NCBI RefSeq assembly: GCF_000297775.1
Contig: NZ_JH815513.1
Span: 136,425-173,279, forward strand
DNA: 36,855 nt
DNA from: Sutterella wadsworthensis 2_1_59BFAA
GTDB taxonomy: Bacteria; Pseudomonadota; Gammaproteobacteria; Burkholderiales; Burkholderiaceae_F
Reading direction: 5' to 3'
Of this stretch, positions 23,220 through 30,688 are shown piece after piece. Under the pieces are notes generated by a model. The model was not told where the DNA came from. It worked only from the letters and a program-made list of their open reading frames with translations, and ran no database searches. Numbering within the stretch: position 1 is the stretch's first letter; each line of letters starts with the position of its first letter. The translations under genes and the position numbers were made by a program.

Positions 23220-24071
23220 ATGAGCAACAACAACGCCTACCATCGCGAAAGCCTGGCCTCGATCAGCCAGCGCCGCCTCAGCACGGTCAAAAGCAAGAGC
23301 ATCTACGTTCTTCCGAACGCATTCACCGCTGCCGCGCTCTTCTCAGCCTTCTACGGCATCATCGCCGCCATGAACGGCGACTTCTACGCCGCCGCGATCG
23401 CGGTCTTCTTCTCCATGCTCTTCGACGGCATGGACGGCCGCGTCGCCCGACTCACGCACACCCAGTCCGAATTCGGCGTCCAGATGGACTCCCTCGCCGA
23501 CGCCGTCAGCTTCGGCGTCGCCCCCGGCCTCATCGTCTACGAATACACCCTCAAGGGGCTCGGCAAGCTCGGCTGGGCCATCGCCTTCATCTACTGCCTG
23601 TGCGCCATCCTCCGCCTCGCCCGCTTCAACTGCAACGTGGGCGTCGTGAGCAAGAACTACTTCCAGGGCCTTCCCTCTCCGGCCGCCGCCGCGCTCGTCT
23701 GCGGCTTCGTCTGGCTCGGCGTCGAGGGCAAGCTCCCCGAATGGCTCCTGCCGTACCAGAGTGAAATCGCCGCCGTCGTCACGCTCTACGCCGGCCTCAC
23801 GATGGTCTCCAACGCGCCCTTCTTCTCCGGCAAGAGCTACGCCGTCGTGCGCACGATCCCGTTCTGGTTCGTCGTGGTGTTCGCACTCCTCTTCATCGTG
23901 ATCTCAAGCAACACCTCGCTCTCCGTCTTCGTCCTCTTCTGCATCTACGCCCTCTCGGGCTTCGCCTACGGCTTCTACTGCTGGTGGACCGGCCGTCCGA
24001 ACCCGATCCAGGCCGACATCGCCGCCGCACTCGCAGCCGAGGCCGAGGAGCACGAGGACACGCAGCACTGA
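23220..24071 (+). CDS. pssA: CDP-diacylglycerol-serine O-phosphatidyltransferase
   Basis: Makes phosphatidylserine, the precursor of phosphatidylethanolamine, from CDP-diacylglycerol and serine in the inner membrane. It belongs to the CDP-alcohol phosphotransferase type (not the E. coli PLD type): the signature DG-xx-AR-x8-G-xxx-D-xxx-D is complete at Asp72 to Asp94. 283 residues from the ATG at 23220 with about eight hydrophobic segments. A GTG at 23172 with AGGGA just before it would add 16 residues, and the ribosome-binding site at 23220 is weak, so the start is uncertain. The C-terminus is acidic. Phosphatidylethanolamine is also the headgroup donor for the BcsG enzyme encoded downstream. 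Confidence 0.93.
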   Translation: MSNNNAYHRESLASISQRRLSTVKSKSIYVLPNAFTAAALFSAFYGIIAAMNGDFYAAAIAVFFSMLFDGMDGRVARLTHTQSEFGVQMDSLADAVSFGVAPGLIVYEYTLKGLGKLGWAIAFIYCLCAILRLARFNCNVGVVSKNYFQGLPSPAAAALVCGFVWLGVEGKLPEWLLPYQSEIAAVVTLYAGLTMVSNAPFFSGKSYAVVRTIPFWFVVVFALLFIVISSNTSLSVFVLFCIYALSGFAYGFYCWWTGRPNPIQADIAAALAAEAEEHEDTQH

Positions 24072-24097
24072 CCTCGGACACTCACCCGACCCCATCC

Positions 24098-24130
24098 AAA
24101 CGACGTCGCCCTGAAAGCGACGTCGTTTTT
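24098..24130 (+). terminator. Terminator of pssA
   Basis: AAACGACGTCGC (24098-24109) pairs with GCGACGTCGTTT (24117-24128) and runs into TTTTT. It marks the left border of the AT-rich island. Confidence 0.85.
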
Positions 24131-24543
24131 CGTGCCCGTCATCCGTTTTTCTACGCAATGGCTTTCGCTTATAAGCGACACTTTCCGTAGTCGTTAACGG
24201 CAATTGGACTCAACGGAAACTTTTCAATCCAGCCGCAGTCCTATCAAACGGCGAACAATGGCATTCAGTACTCGTCGCCAACTCACTGAAATCAACATTT
24301 CGCACAGACCAAACCGGTCGCTCTCAAGCCCGCACGCGGCATATGCTCGAACGCAGTCATGTCCTCCTCTATACGCTCCAGGCCTTGACTCCTCAGAGAG
24401 TCCCTCCCGTTAGGCCAGCCTCCTCACACCTGAATCCGTTTCGCCTTGTACTGTGCCAGCGCTCGTTGGCGCGGATTTCATCGGCGCTACCCACAAGGTC
24501 TCCACGAAGCCTCCCTTTTACCCTGTCGAGACTGACGACCTGA
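24131..24543. other. Gene-free left part of the AT-rich island
   Basis: About 410 bases without a convincing gene. Frames of 62-69 codons on the plus strand lack ribosome-binding sites and recognisable motifs. Composition is intermediate between the flanking GC-rich genes and the AT-rich ATPase. A few short stems occur (for example GCCA...TGGC near 24450). It may be an RNA-coding or decayed segment carried in with the ATPase gene. Confidence 0.4.
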
Positions 24544-24680
24544 GTATGAGGCAAACGAGGAAAGCGGCTCATACATTTACCTTTACGTGTATCATGTAAG
24601 CGTAAAACACAGCGAGGCTCGATATCATGCTTTTAACTATACGACATCATGAAAGGCAACCGCCTCATGAAAGTATAGTT
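24544..24680. repeat. Nested inverted and direct repeats upstream of the ATPase gene
   Basis: Three inverted repeats follow one another: GTATGAG/CTCATAC (24544-24550, 24568-24574), TTTACG/CGTAAA (about 24581-24606) and AACTATAC/GTATAGTT (24635-24642, 24673-24680). Inside the last, the direct repeat TCATGAAAG occurs at 24647-24655 and 24665-24673, 18 bases apart. The set lies 80-220 bases before the ATPase start, suited to operators or a structured leader RNA. Confidence 0.45.
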
Positions 24681-24691
24681 TCTCTCGCTAG

Positions 24692-24718
24692 TTGAAGGGC
24701 TTCTTTTCGCTGTATTAA
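24692..24718 (+). promoter_or_regulatory. Possible promoter of the ATPase-HEPN gene
   Basis: TTGAAG (24692-24697) and TATTAA (24713-24718) are spaced by 15 bases, shorter than ideal. The pair sits just after the AACTATAC/GTATAGTT inverted repeat and 44 bases before the ATG. Confidence 0.3.
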
Positions 24719-24761
24719 CTCACAAACGCCAGCAACGTTTAATCGAGAAGAAGGACACGGT

Positions 24762-26309
24762 ATGAGTCTTTACCTAACAAAACTACAACTCATCAACTTT
24801 AAAGGCTTTGCAGGACAAAATCCTCCGATAACTTTCCACGGTCCTGATGGTGTAACACCTGGCAGTGGACTTAACATATTAGTCGGTGAAAATAATGGCG
24901 GTAAGAGCACCATTTTTAGCGCCATCAGGTTCCTATATGACGGCTCTGGTACTGATCCTATTCTTACACAATCTGTTGGAAATAAGGAAGATGGTGGCGT
25001 CATCGCTACCTTCGAATCTGACAACATCTCGGAAGTATTATCAACTCACATTCCGAATAAAAAACACGTACCAACAACGATCGATCTAACTAATCAAAAT
25101 ACTATTCGCCTGCGCAGAACAATATCAAACAAAAAATACCTATATGCCTTAAACAAGGATGATTCCTTCAACAGTGAAGGGCATAATCCTACAGGCATTG
25201 ATAGTCTTTTAAAAAGTTGTTTCAATTTATTTGAAATAAGTGCCTCCGATGATCCTGAAAAGCTAGCAAGCTATTCACCTAACTCACTTACAAAAGGCCT
25301 GCTCGAGGACATATTTAAAGAAGCACACCAATCCCCTGAATTTTCGGAATTTGTAGAAGTTTTTGACAAATGCTTCAATGGCGAAGAATCTAGCCTCAAA
25401 AGACAAATGTCATCAATCGCAACCAACGTCAGCAATGAAATTTGCAACATGTTTGGCGAAGGTAAGGTATCATTCAAATTCCAAACACCTGAAATTAACA
25501 GTATCTTTAAATCGATTAACTTGAATATTGACACTACCGGCAATGATCTCAAGATGACAAATCACGGACAAGGCATGCAGAGATCAGTAGCATTTGCATT
25601 ACTGAAGGTTTGGGCTGATATTCAAGAGGAACGGCCTAAAAATGAAATTCCCAAACCCTACGCTTTCATTCTTGATGAGCCAGAAATTTGCATACATCCA
25701 AGAGCTCAATCGAAATTGCTTAGCACGTTAGTTGAAATATCCAAGCATCATCAGGTTTTTCTAGCCACTCACTCCCCAATATTTCTGCATTCACACGAAA
25801 TTAAGGACGCAAACGTAATCCTCTGCGAAAAAATTGAAAACGCACGAGAGATATCACAGATCAAACAATTCTCACATCTGTTCAGTTGGAGTCCATCATG
25901 GGGAGAAATTTCATGGTTTGCTTACAAAATTCCAACTGTAGAATTTCATAATGAACTCTACGGCGCAATTGAAGCTATTTTAAGAGACCACAAAGACGAA
26001 TACATTGAATTTAAAGAAAGAAATAGCTTCAAAGTTTTGGAACTTTCCCTAGATCAATGGTTTAAAAACCATGCCATAAATTATATTGGCCATGAACCAA
26101 ATACAGAGATTTGGGCCAAAAACGGATCAGGGAAACCCGAAGAAAATAGACGTACAATTTACCTAGCCGTTAGAAACGCAATCCACCACCCAGAAAATAC
26201 GAAAACATCACCCGCTCCAAATGCTGTAATTAATACGCACATTAGAGAATCAACACAAGATCTAATTTTAATACTGCAAGGACTCAAATCTGAATACAAG
26301 CTAGCATAA
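24762..26309 (+). CDS. OLD/AAA_15-type ATPase fused to a HEPN-like RNase domain
   Basis: 515 residues; AGAAGGA precedes the ATG. The ABC/SMC-like ATPase domain is split around a helical insert: Walker A GENNGGKST (42-50), signature-like NHGQGMQRS (267-275), Walker B FILDEPE with Asp305/Glu306, and H-loop His337 in LATHSP. No TOPRIM nuclease domain follows, unlike OLD proteins. Residues ~390-515 are helical and hold RNAIHHPEN (471-479), the R-N-xxx-H motif (Arg471, His476) of HEPN ribonucleases, with flanking helices that fit a HEPN fold. ATPase-HEPN fusions are known in abortive-infection and RNA-targeting toxin systems, so a phage-defence role is the best inference. The gene is about one-third GC in sampled stretches, far below its neighbours, indicating transfer. 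No separate antitoxin gene is visible. Confidence 0.72.
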   Translation: MSLYLTKLQLINFKGFAGQNPPITFHGPDGVTPGSGLNILVGENNGGKSTIFSAIRFLYDGSGTDPILTQSVGNKEDGGVIATFESDNISEVLSTHIPNKKHVPTTIDLTNQNTIRLRRTISNKKYLYALNKDDSFNSEGHNPTGIDSLLKSCFNLFEISASDDPEKLASYSPNSLTKGLLEDIFKEAHQSPEFSEFVEVFDKCFNGEESSLKRQMSSIATNVSNEICNMFGEGKVSFKFQTPEINSIFKSINLNIDTTGNDLKMTNHGQGMQRSVAFALLKVWADIQEERPKNEIPKPYAFILDEPEICIHPRAQSKLLSTLVEISKHHQVFLATHSPIFLHSHEIKDANVILCEKIENAREISQIKQFSHLFSWSPSWGEISWFAYKIPTVEFHNELYGAIEAILRDHKDEYIEFKERNSFKVLELSLDQWFKNHAINYIGHEPNTEIWAKNGSGKPEENRRTIYLAVRNAIHHPENTKTSPAPNAVINTHIRESTQDLILILQGLKSEYKLA

Positions 26310-26348
26310 TTTCAAAGTGGATATTCTTCCCCCAGGTTGGAAACCCAG

Positions 26349-26393
26349 AATCTCGGATCGGCCGGTTGTATAACCAGCAGGCGCGAGATTTTT
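26349..26393 (+). terminator. Terminator-like hairpin after the ATPase gene
   Basis: AATCTCG (26349-26355) pairs with CGAGATT (26384-26390), running into TTTTT; an inner stem GGTT/AACC (26364-26367, 26372-26375) lies in the loop. Located 40 bases after the ATPase stop and before the insertion sequence. Confidence 0.5.
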
Positions 26394-26441
26394 GGCTTCT
26401 AGGTGAGAAGCGAACCACATTTTTGACTCAACTTAGAAAGG

Positions 26442-26491
26442 GGTTCATCTCGGAAGTCCGTGGAACGCGGCCTTGACTTTTAAGAAAAAGT
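26442..26491 (+). repeat. Left terminal inverted repeat of the ISL3 element
   Basis: 50 bases identical to the reverse complement of 27780-27829; the match stops at 26441 and 26492. This is longer than the 15-40 bases usual in the family. Confidence 0.9.
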
Positions 26492-26587
26492 CTGGTCGGC
26501 TCCCTCCAAGAAAAAAAGTAGCGCTCACTCCAAATTTCAGGCAGATTCAAATTACAAGCGAAGAACCGCGAAAAAAGGATGAGCGCT

Positions 26588-27826
26588 ATGACCAATATTG
26601 TAGAGCAACTGTTCAAATCTCTCGATCCATGGCCCGGCTTCCAGATCACTTCCTTCAAGATTCAAGTCTCGCCCGTAGATGGCAGGAAGACTCTAATTCT
26701 TGATTTGCGACCTGTCGAAGGATCAATGCCGATATGTTCGCGCTGCCGCCATGAGGCACCGCTCGTTCACGGCTATGTTTCCAGAAGAATCAAGGAGCGC
26801 TCCCTTTTAGGGTATTTTGTTGAGCTCAACGTGACATTGCGACGAGTGGACTGCCTTCATTGCAAAGGGCATCCAATGGAAGCCGTAGAATGGCTTGCGC
26901 CGTTCAAGCGGTATACCGAGCTATTGCGCGAGCACGTTGAGCACAGAACGCTTGAAGAAACGGTGGCTTACGCTGCTCAAGAAACGAATCTTTCCAGGGA
27001 TACAGTGAAAGAGATCGACAAGGCCCGGTTGCGGCGATTGTACGAACATTTCCATTGGGATAACTCTCGCCGCTTGGCCGTGGATGAATTCGCCATTCAT
27101 CGCGGGCATCGTTACGCCACAGTTGTGTACTCCATTGATACAAAGAAAGTCCTTTGGCTTGATCGTGGCCGCTCCAGAGCTACGCTTCGAAAGTTCTTTA
27201 ACTTACTTACGCCAGAGCAAAAAGCTGGGATAAGAGCTGTTGCCATGGATCAAAACTCTGCCTTCGACCTTGAGGTGAAAGAGAACTGTCCCAACGGCGT
27301 GGTTGTCTACGACTTGTTCCATGTCCTGTCCAACTTCGGCAGAAAGGTGATCGACAGAGTCAGGGTGGACGCGGCCAATTCCCTCAGGCATGCGCCTTGG
27401 TTAAGAAAAGTCGTGAAGAGCTCCCGGTACCTCTTGTACAAGCGCCCTGAAAACCTCACGGAGAAGGAGCATACAAAACTGGCGGAGCTTTCGAAACTTA
27501 ATACGCCGTTGCTCAAATGCTATCTCATGGGAGACGAACTTCGACATCTCTGGAGTTTGGGAACGCGCGGACAAGCAATTGCTTTGGTTATGGACTGGAT
27601 TCACCGAGCCACTCACAGCAGGATCACGCCCTTGGTAGATTTCGGCAAGAACCTCAGGGGCTATGTGCAGGGCATCATTGCAGCCGCGGACTTTAAGATC
27701 AACACCTCTGTGCTTGAAGGTGTCAACAATAAAATCAAGCAAATTAAGCGACGAGCTTATGGCTTCCGAGACGATCAGTACTTTTTCTTAAAAGTCAAGG
27801 CCGCGTTCCACGGACTTCCGAGATGA
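26588..27826 (+). CDS. ISL3-family transposase
   Basis: 412 residues from the ATG at 26588, which has AAAGGA eight bases upstream; an ATG at 26579 directly touches that site and is less likely. An N-terminal zinc-finger-like region has two cysteine pairs (CSRC and CLHC), followed by helix-turn-helix-like helices. The DDE catalytic core shows LAVDEFAIHRGHRYATVV (first Asp), VAMDQNSAFD (second Asp) and VLEGVNNKIKQIKRRAYGFRD (Glu). The frame is intact, so the element could be active. The last ~16 codons and the stop lie inside the right terminal repeat. Confidence 0.92.
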   Translation: MTNIVEQLFKSLDPWPGFQITSFKIQVSPVDGRKTLILDLRPVEGSMPICSRCRHEAPLVHGYVSRRIKERSLLGYFVELNVTLRRVDCLHCKGHPMEAVEWLAPFKRYTELLREHVEHRTLEETVAYAAQETNLSRDTVKEIDKARLRRLYEHFHWDNSRRLAVDEFAIHRGHRYATVVYSIDTKKVLWLDRGRSRATLRKFFNLLTPEQKAGIRAVAMDQNSAFDLEVKENCPNGVVVYDLFHVLSNFGRKVIDRVRVDAANSLRHAPWLRKVVKSSRYLLYKRPENLTEKEHTKLAELSKLNTPLLKCYLMGDELRHLWSLGTRGQAIALVMDWIHRATHSRITPLVDFGKNLRGYVQGIIAAADFKINTSVLEGVNNKIKQIKRRAYGFRDDQYFFLKVKAAFHGLPR

Positions 27827-27829
27827 ACC
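27780..27829 (-). repeat. Right terminal inverted repeat of the ISL3 element
   Basis: Perfect reverse complement of 26442-26491. It encodes the C-terminus and stop codon of the transposase, which helps explain why so long a terminal sequence is kept. Confidence 0.9.
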
Positions 27830-27870
27830 ATAATCATGCCTATATGATACTAGCGTTCATCGAAAAACAC

Positions 27871-27909
27871 GCGGCTTATATCTCCGCCCTGAACGGAGCT
27901 TTACGCCGC
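27871..27909. repeat. Two-tier stem to the right of the ISL3 element
   Basis: Outer arms GCGGC (27871-27875) and GCCGC (27905-27909) enclose CTCCG (27882-27886) and CGGAG (27894-27898). It is possibly a remnant of the original convergent intergenic region. Confidence 0.3.
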
Positions 27910-27917
27910 AATTGGGT

Positions 27918-27951
27918 AAGGCCCGCGATCACACAGGTGTTCGCGGGCCTT
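27918..27951 (-). terminator. Terminator-like hairpin at the end of the bcs operon
   Basis: AAGGCCCGCGA (27918-27928) and TCGCGGGCCTT (27941-27951) form a perfect 11-base stem 26 bases past the bcsG stop. T-runs are weak on both strands. It marks the right border of the island. Confidence 0.6.
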
Positions 27952-27977
27952 GTCATTCATGTCTGCGGTCTCGGAAA

Positions 27978-29597
27978 TCAGCCGCCGTAGGGCTTCCACT
28001 CGCCGCCGTTCTGGCGGAAGTATTCGCGGCCCTGATATTCAAGCGTCTGAACGGTGCCGTTCTCGCTCACGGGGTTGGTCTGCGGCAGATCATGGACGAG
28101 CTGCTCGAGCGGAACCGTGCCGCCGTCCTTGGAAAAGTAGTCGGTCTCGAGCGTCTTGCCGATGAGCGACGTGAGCGCCAGGTAGCTCGTGTTGCCCGTC
28201 ACGTGGATGGGCTCGTTGGGCATGCCCTTGAGGCCCACGAACTTGACCATGACCGGAACGCGCGAAATGCGCATGGTCGGGATGTCGCGCAGGCGCGGGA
28301 CCTGGATCTTGTCGCCCCTCACGGCAGCGCCGTGTTCGGGCACGATCACGACCATCGTCTTGCGGCCGGAGCGTTCAAGCTCGCGCAGGAAGGTGCGGAT
28401 GTTGTCGAACATCTCCTGAGCACGCGGCTTGAAGGGCTCGGCGCGGCCGCGGCCGGGCAGGCGGTTGCCGTCGTGGAGCGCGATGAAGTTGATGAGCGTG
28501 GCCGTGCGGCCCGCCTTCGACTTCACCTGCGTGCGCTGCCAGTGGCGCAGCACGGCCAGGCTGTCGGCGATTTCCTCGTCGTCAAAGCCCATGTAGCGCG
28601 TCGGGTACTTCGCGTTGTCAAGCGTGGCGGTGACGCCCGCCTTGTCGCGCATCGACTGCAGGAAGTTGTCGTACTCGCCCGAGTGGTCCATCAGCAGGCG
28701 CTGCGAATAGCCGAGCGTGCCGAGCCTCGTCATGATCTCGCACTCGGGACGGCGCTCGCCGTAGAGCTCGCTGTGGGACGGCTGCCCGCAGGCGCCGTTG
28801 AGCAGGCGCAGCAGGGCCGGGCCCGAATAGGCCGTCGCCGCGTTGAACGAGTCAAAGCGGATGTTGAACTCCTTGAAGAGCGGATGCTGGTCAAGCTGCG
28901 AGACGGCGAGGTCGTCGTTCGAGACCGAGCAGATGCTCAGGAGCAGGATGTCGAACGGCGTGTCCTTCTCGGAAAGGCCGTTCGGGAAGCGGGCGCGTCG
29001 GTCGTGCTCGTAGGCGAGGAAGGCGTCGTACCACTCACCCACGGCCTTGGCGTCGGCCTTGCCCGTCTTGGCGGGCGCGGCGGCCTCATTCGTCTGACCG
29101 CCTGCGTCGGCCGTCACGACGGGCGCGCGTTCGGGCAGGATCGACTGCACCCACGGCATCGTCACTGCGCCGAGGAAGTAGACGATCGTGAAGAACGTCA
29201 CGCGCACGTAACGGCGCACGAGGAAATAGCCGAGGAAGACGAGAAGGCCCCAGCCCACCATCTTCACGTTGATGAAGTCGAGCGCGAACTCGGCCATGTA
29301 GAGAAGCGAGAAGCCCGCGATGCCGCCCTTGTTGGCGAGGATGCTGTCGACGCCCGGCAGCCAGCTCTCCGAATAGAGGAGCACGGCAGCCGCGGCGACG
29401 CCGAGCGTACCGCGCAGGATGCGCAGCCACTTCGGGCCGACGGGCAGCAGGAGCCAGGCCATCAGGAGCGCGTTGCCCAGAAGGTTGAGCTCGATGTAGC
29501 CGAAGGCTGCAAGCGCAAAGGCAATGATGAAGTAGACGTTCCAGACGCCGAGCCCCGTGAAGCGGGGGCCGGCGCCGTTTTCAATTCTGGTCTGCAT
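27978..29597 (-). CDS. bcsG: Cellulose phosphoethanolamine transferase BcsG
   Basis: Inner-membrane enzyme that moves phosphoethanolamine from phosphatidylethanolamine to glucose C6 of nascent cellulose in the periplasm. 539 residues: about four to five membrane helices (1-155), then a zinc-dependent alkaline-phosphatase-superfamily domain. The expected catalytic set is visible: nucleophile Ser258 in FNAATAYSGPALLRLL, and zinc ligands Cys223 (LSICSVS), His375 (ALHDGNR), Glu421 and His422 (PEHGA). It starts 5 bases after bcsZ and is last in the operon. In enterobacteria bcsG lies in a separate bcsEFG operon; here it is joined to bcsABZ, and no bcsE or bcsF is seen. Confidence 0.92.
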   Translation of the reverse strand: MQTRIENGAGPRFTGLGVWNVYFIIAFALAAFGYIELNLLGNALLMAWLLLPVGPKWLRILRGTLGVAAAAVLLYSESWLPGVDSILANKGGIAGFSLLYMAEFALDFINVKMVGWGLLVFLGYFLVRRYVRVTFFTIVYFLGAVTMPWVQSILPERAPVVTADAGGQTNEAAAPAKTGKADAKAVGEWYDAFLAYEHDRRARFPNGLSEKDTPFDILLLSICSVSNDDLAVSQLDQHPLFKEFNIRFDSFNAATAYSGPALLRLLNGACGQPSHSELYGERRPECEIMTRLGTLGYSQRLLMDHSGEYDNFLQSMRDKAGVTATLDNAKYPTRYMGFDDEEIADSLAVLRHWQRTQVKSKAGRTATLINFIALHDGNRLPGRGRAEPFKPRAQEMFDNIRTFLRELERSGRKTMVVIVPEHGAAVRGDKIQVPRLRDIPTMRISRVPVMVKFVGLKGMPNEPIHVTGNTSYLALTSLIGKTLETDYFSKDGGTVPLEQLVHDLPQTNPVSENGTVQTLEYQGREYFRQNGGEWKPYGG

Positions 29598-29602
29598 GCG
29601 TC

Positions 29603-30688
29603 TTATCGTCCCTTCGGAAAGATCAGGCGGCCGTCGGCGTCGAACGCGAAGCGGCCTTCATCCCAGCCTCGGCCGTAGAGCGCGAGCATGCTCGAGTAGT
29701 AGCTCTCGCCCGAAAGCCTTTCGGAGTCGACCACGCTGCGCACGAGGCCCGCGGTGCGGTCGTTTCCGAGCATCGGGATGAGGCAGGCGCCGAAGCCGAA
29801 GGGACCCGTGTCGTTGACGGTGAGATTGACCGTGTGGATCTTCTCGGGCGGCATGTTGAGCGCCCTCGTCGCCTCGACCATCGGGCTGAAGTGCTTCATG
29901 AGGATCGCGCGGTTGGGATCGTCGGGCGACATCATGCCCGCCCACAGATACGTGCGGATGGCGTTGTAGCTGCCGATCTCGTAGTCGTCGCCGTTGGGCG
30001 GCACTAGACGGCCGCCCTTGTCAAAGAGCGCCCAGTCGGGGGCGATGCCCGCGGGGGAGGACCTCAGCAACATGCGAAGCGATCCCTCGTAAACCTCGTT
30101 CCAGTAGGCGTCCTCGAGCGCGAAGCGCTTGAAGAGGAAGAGCGGGTAGTAGCTCGGATTGAGCTTGACCGTGCCGTTGTCCTCAAAGCCAACGCGGCCC
30201 GGCAGCACGACGCTGCCCAGATTGTCGACGGTGCGGACCTCCTTCTTGAGGAGCTCGAGCATCGCCATGCCCTTCTTCGTGTACTCCTCGGACTTCCAGA
30301 GACGACCTGCCTCGAGGAAGCACCAGGCGATCCACATGTCGGAGTCGGTGGCGTTGTTGGTGTCGAGAATGCCCCACTTGTCGCCGCGTCCCCTGCCCCA
30401 GAGCCAGGCGGGAAGCGTCTTCGTGAGGTCGCCCCCGGAGAGGTTGTCGGCGGTCCAGGCGGCGAGGCCGTCGAAGGTCACCTGATCGTTGGTGACGAGC
30501 GCGAAGAACATCGCATAGGACTGGCCCTCGCTCGTCGTCACCTTGCGGTCATCGCTCTTGTCGACGACGCGGCCGTTGTCGAGCGCGTCATTGCGGAACT
30601 CGTCCCAGACGGGCCAGGCGGCCATGGCGGACGAAGCGCTGCAGAAGGCGCAGGCAAGCGCTGCGGAGATAATCATCTTCTTGAACAT
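29603..30688 (-). CDS. bcsZ: Periplasmic endo-1,4-beta-glucanase BcsZ
   Basis: Glycoside hydrolase family 8 cellulase that trims cellulose in the periplasm during export. 361 residues with a signal peptide (1-23, ending AMA-AW). The general acid Glu54 is in VTTSEGQSYAMFFAL and the catalytic Asp region is TDSDMWIAW (115-117). LNPSYYPLFLFKRF and GDDYEIGSYNAIRTYLW follow the BcsZ pattern. Its start codon overlaps the bcsB stop (TAATG), so translation is coupled. Confidence 0.94.
   Translation of the reverse strand: MFKKMIISAALACAFCSASSAMAAWPVWDEFRNDALDNGRVVDKSDDRKVTTSEGQSYAMFFALVTNDQVTFDGLAAWTADNLSGGDLTKTLPAWLWGRGRGDKWGILDTNNATDSDMWIAWCFLEAGRLWKSEEYTKKGMAMLELLKKEVRTVDNLGSVVLPGRVGFEDNGTVKLNPSYYPLFLFKRFALEDAYWNEVYEGSLRMLLRSSPAGIAPDWALFDKGGRLVPPNGDDYEIGSYNAIRTYLWAGMMSPDDPNRAILMKHFSPMVEATRALNMPPEKIHTVNLTVNDTGPFGFGACLIPMLGNDRTAGLVRSVVDSERLSGESYYSSMLALYGRGWDEGRFAFDADGRLIFPKGR

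Larger units (their letters stand above)
26442..27829 (+). mobile_element. ISL3-family insertion sequence, complete
   Basis: 1388 bases bounded by 50-base perfect inverted repeats (26442-26491 and 27780-27829), starting GGTTCATCTCGG. It carries one intact ISL3-type transposase. ISL3 elements usually make 8-base target duplications, but the flanks (TAGAAAGG left, ATAATCAT right) do not match, so the element may have recombined, or DNA beside it may have been lost, since insertion. It separates the ATPase gene from the bcs operon. Confidence 0.85.

Noticed and set aside
24131-24760. Possible CRISPR array or tmRNA in the gene-free leader of the island
   Set aside because: No regularly spaced repeats longer than 9 bases, and no tRNA-like 3' end or tag-coding frame could be found.
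26349-26393. Imperfect palindrome after the ATPase gene considered as an integron attC site
   Set aside because: The conserved RYYYAAC/GTTRRRY core boxes are not present in the right places, and there is no integrase; a terminator explains it better.
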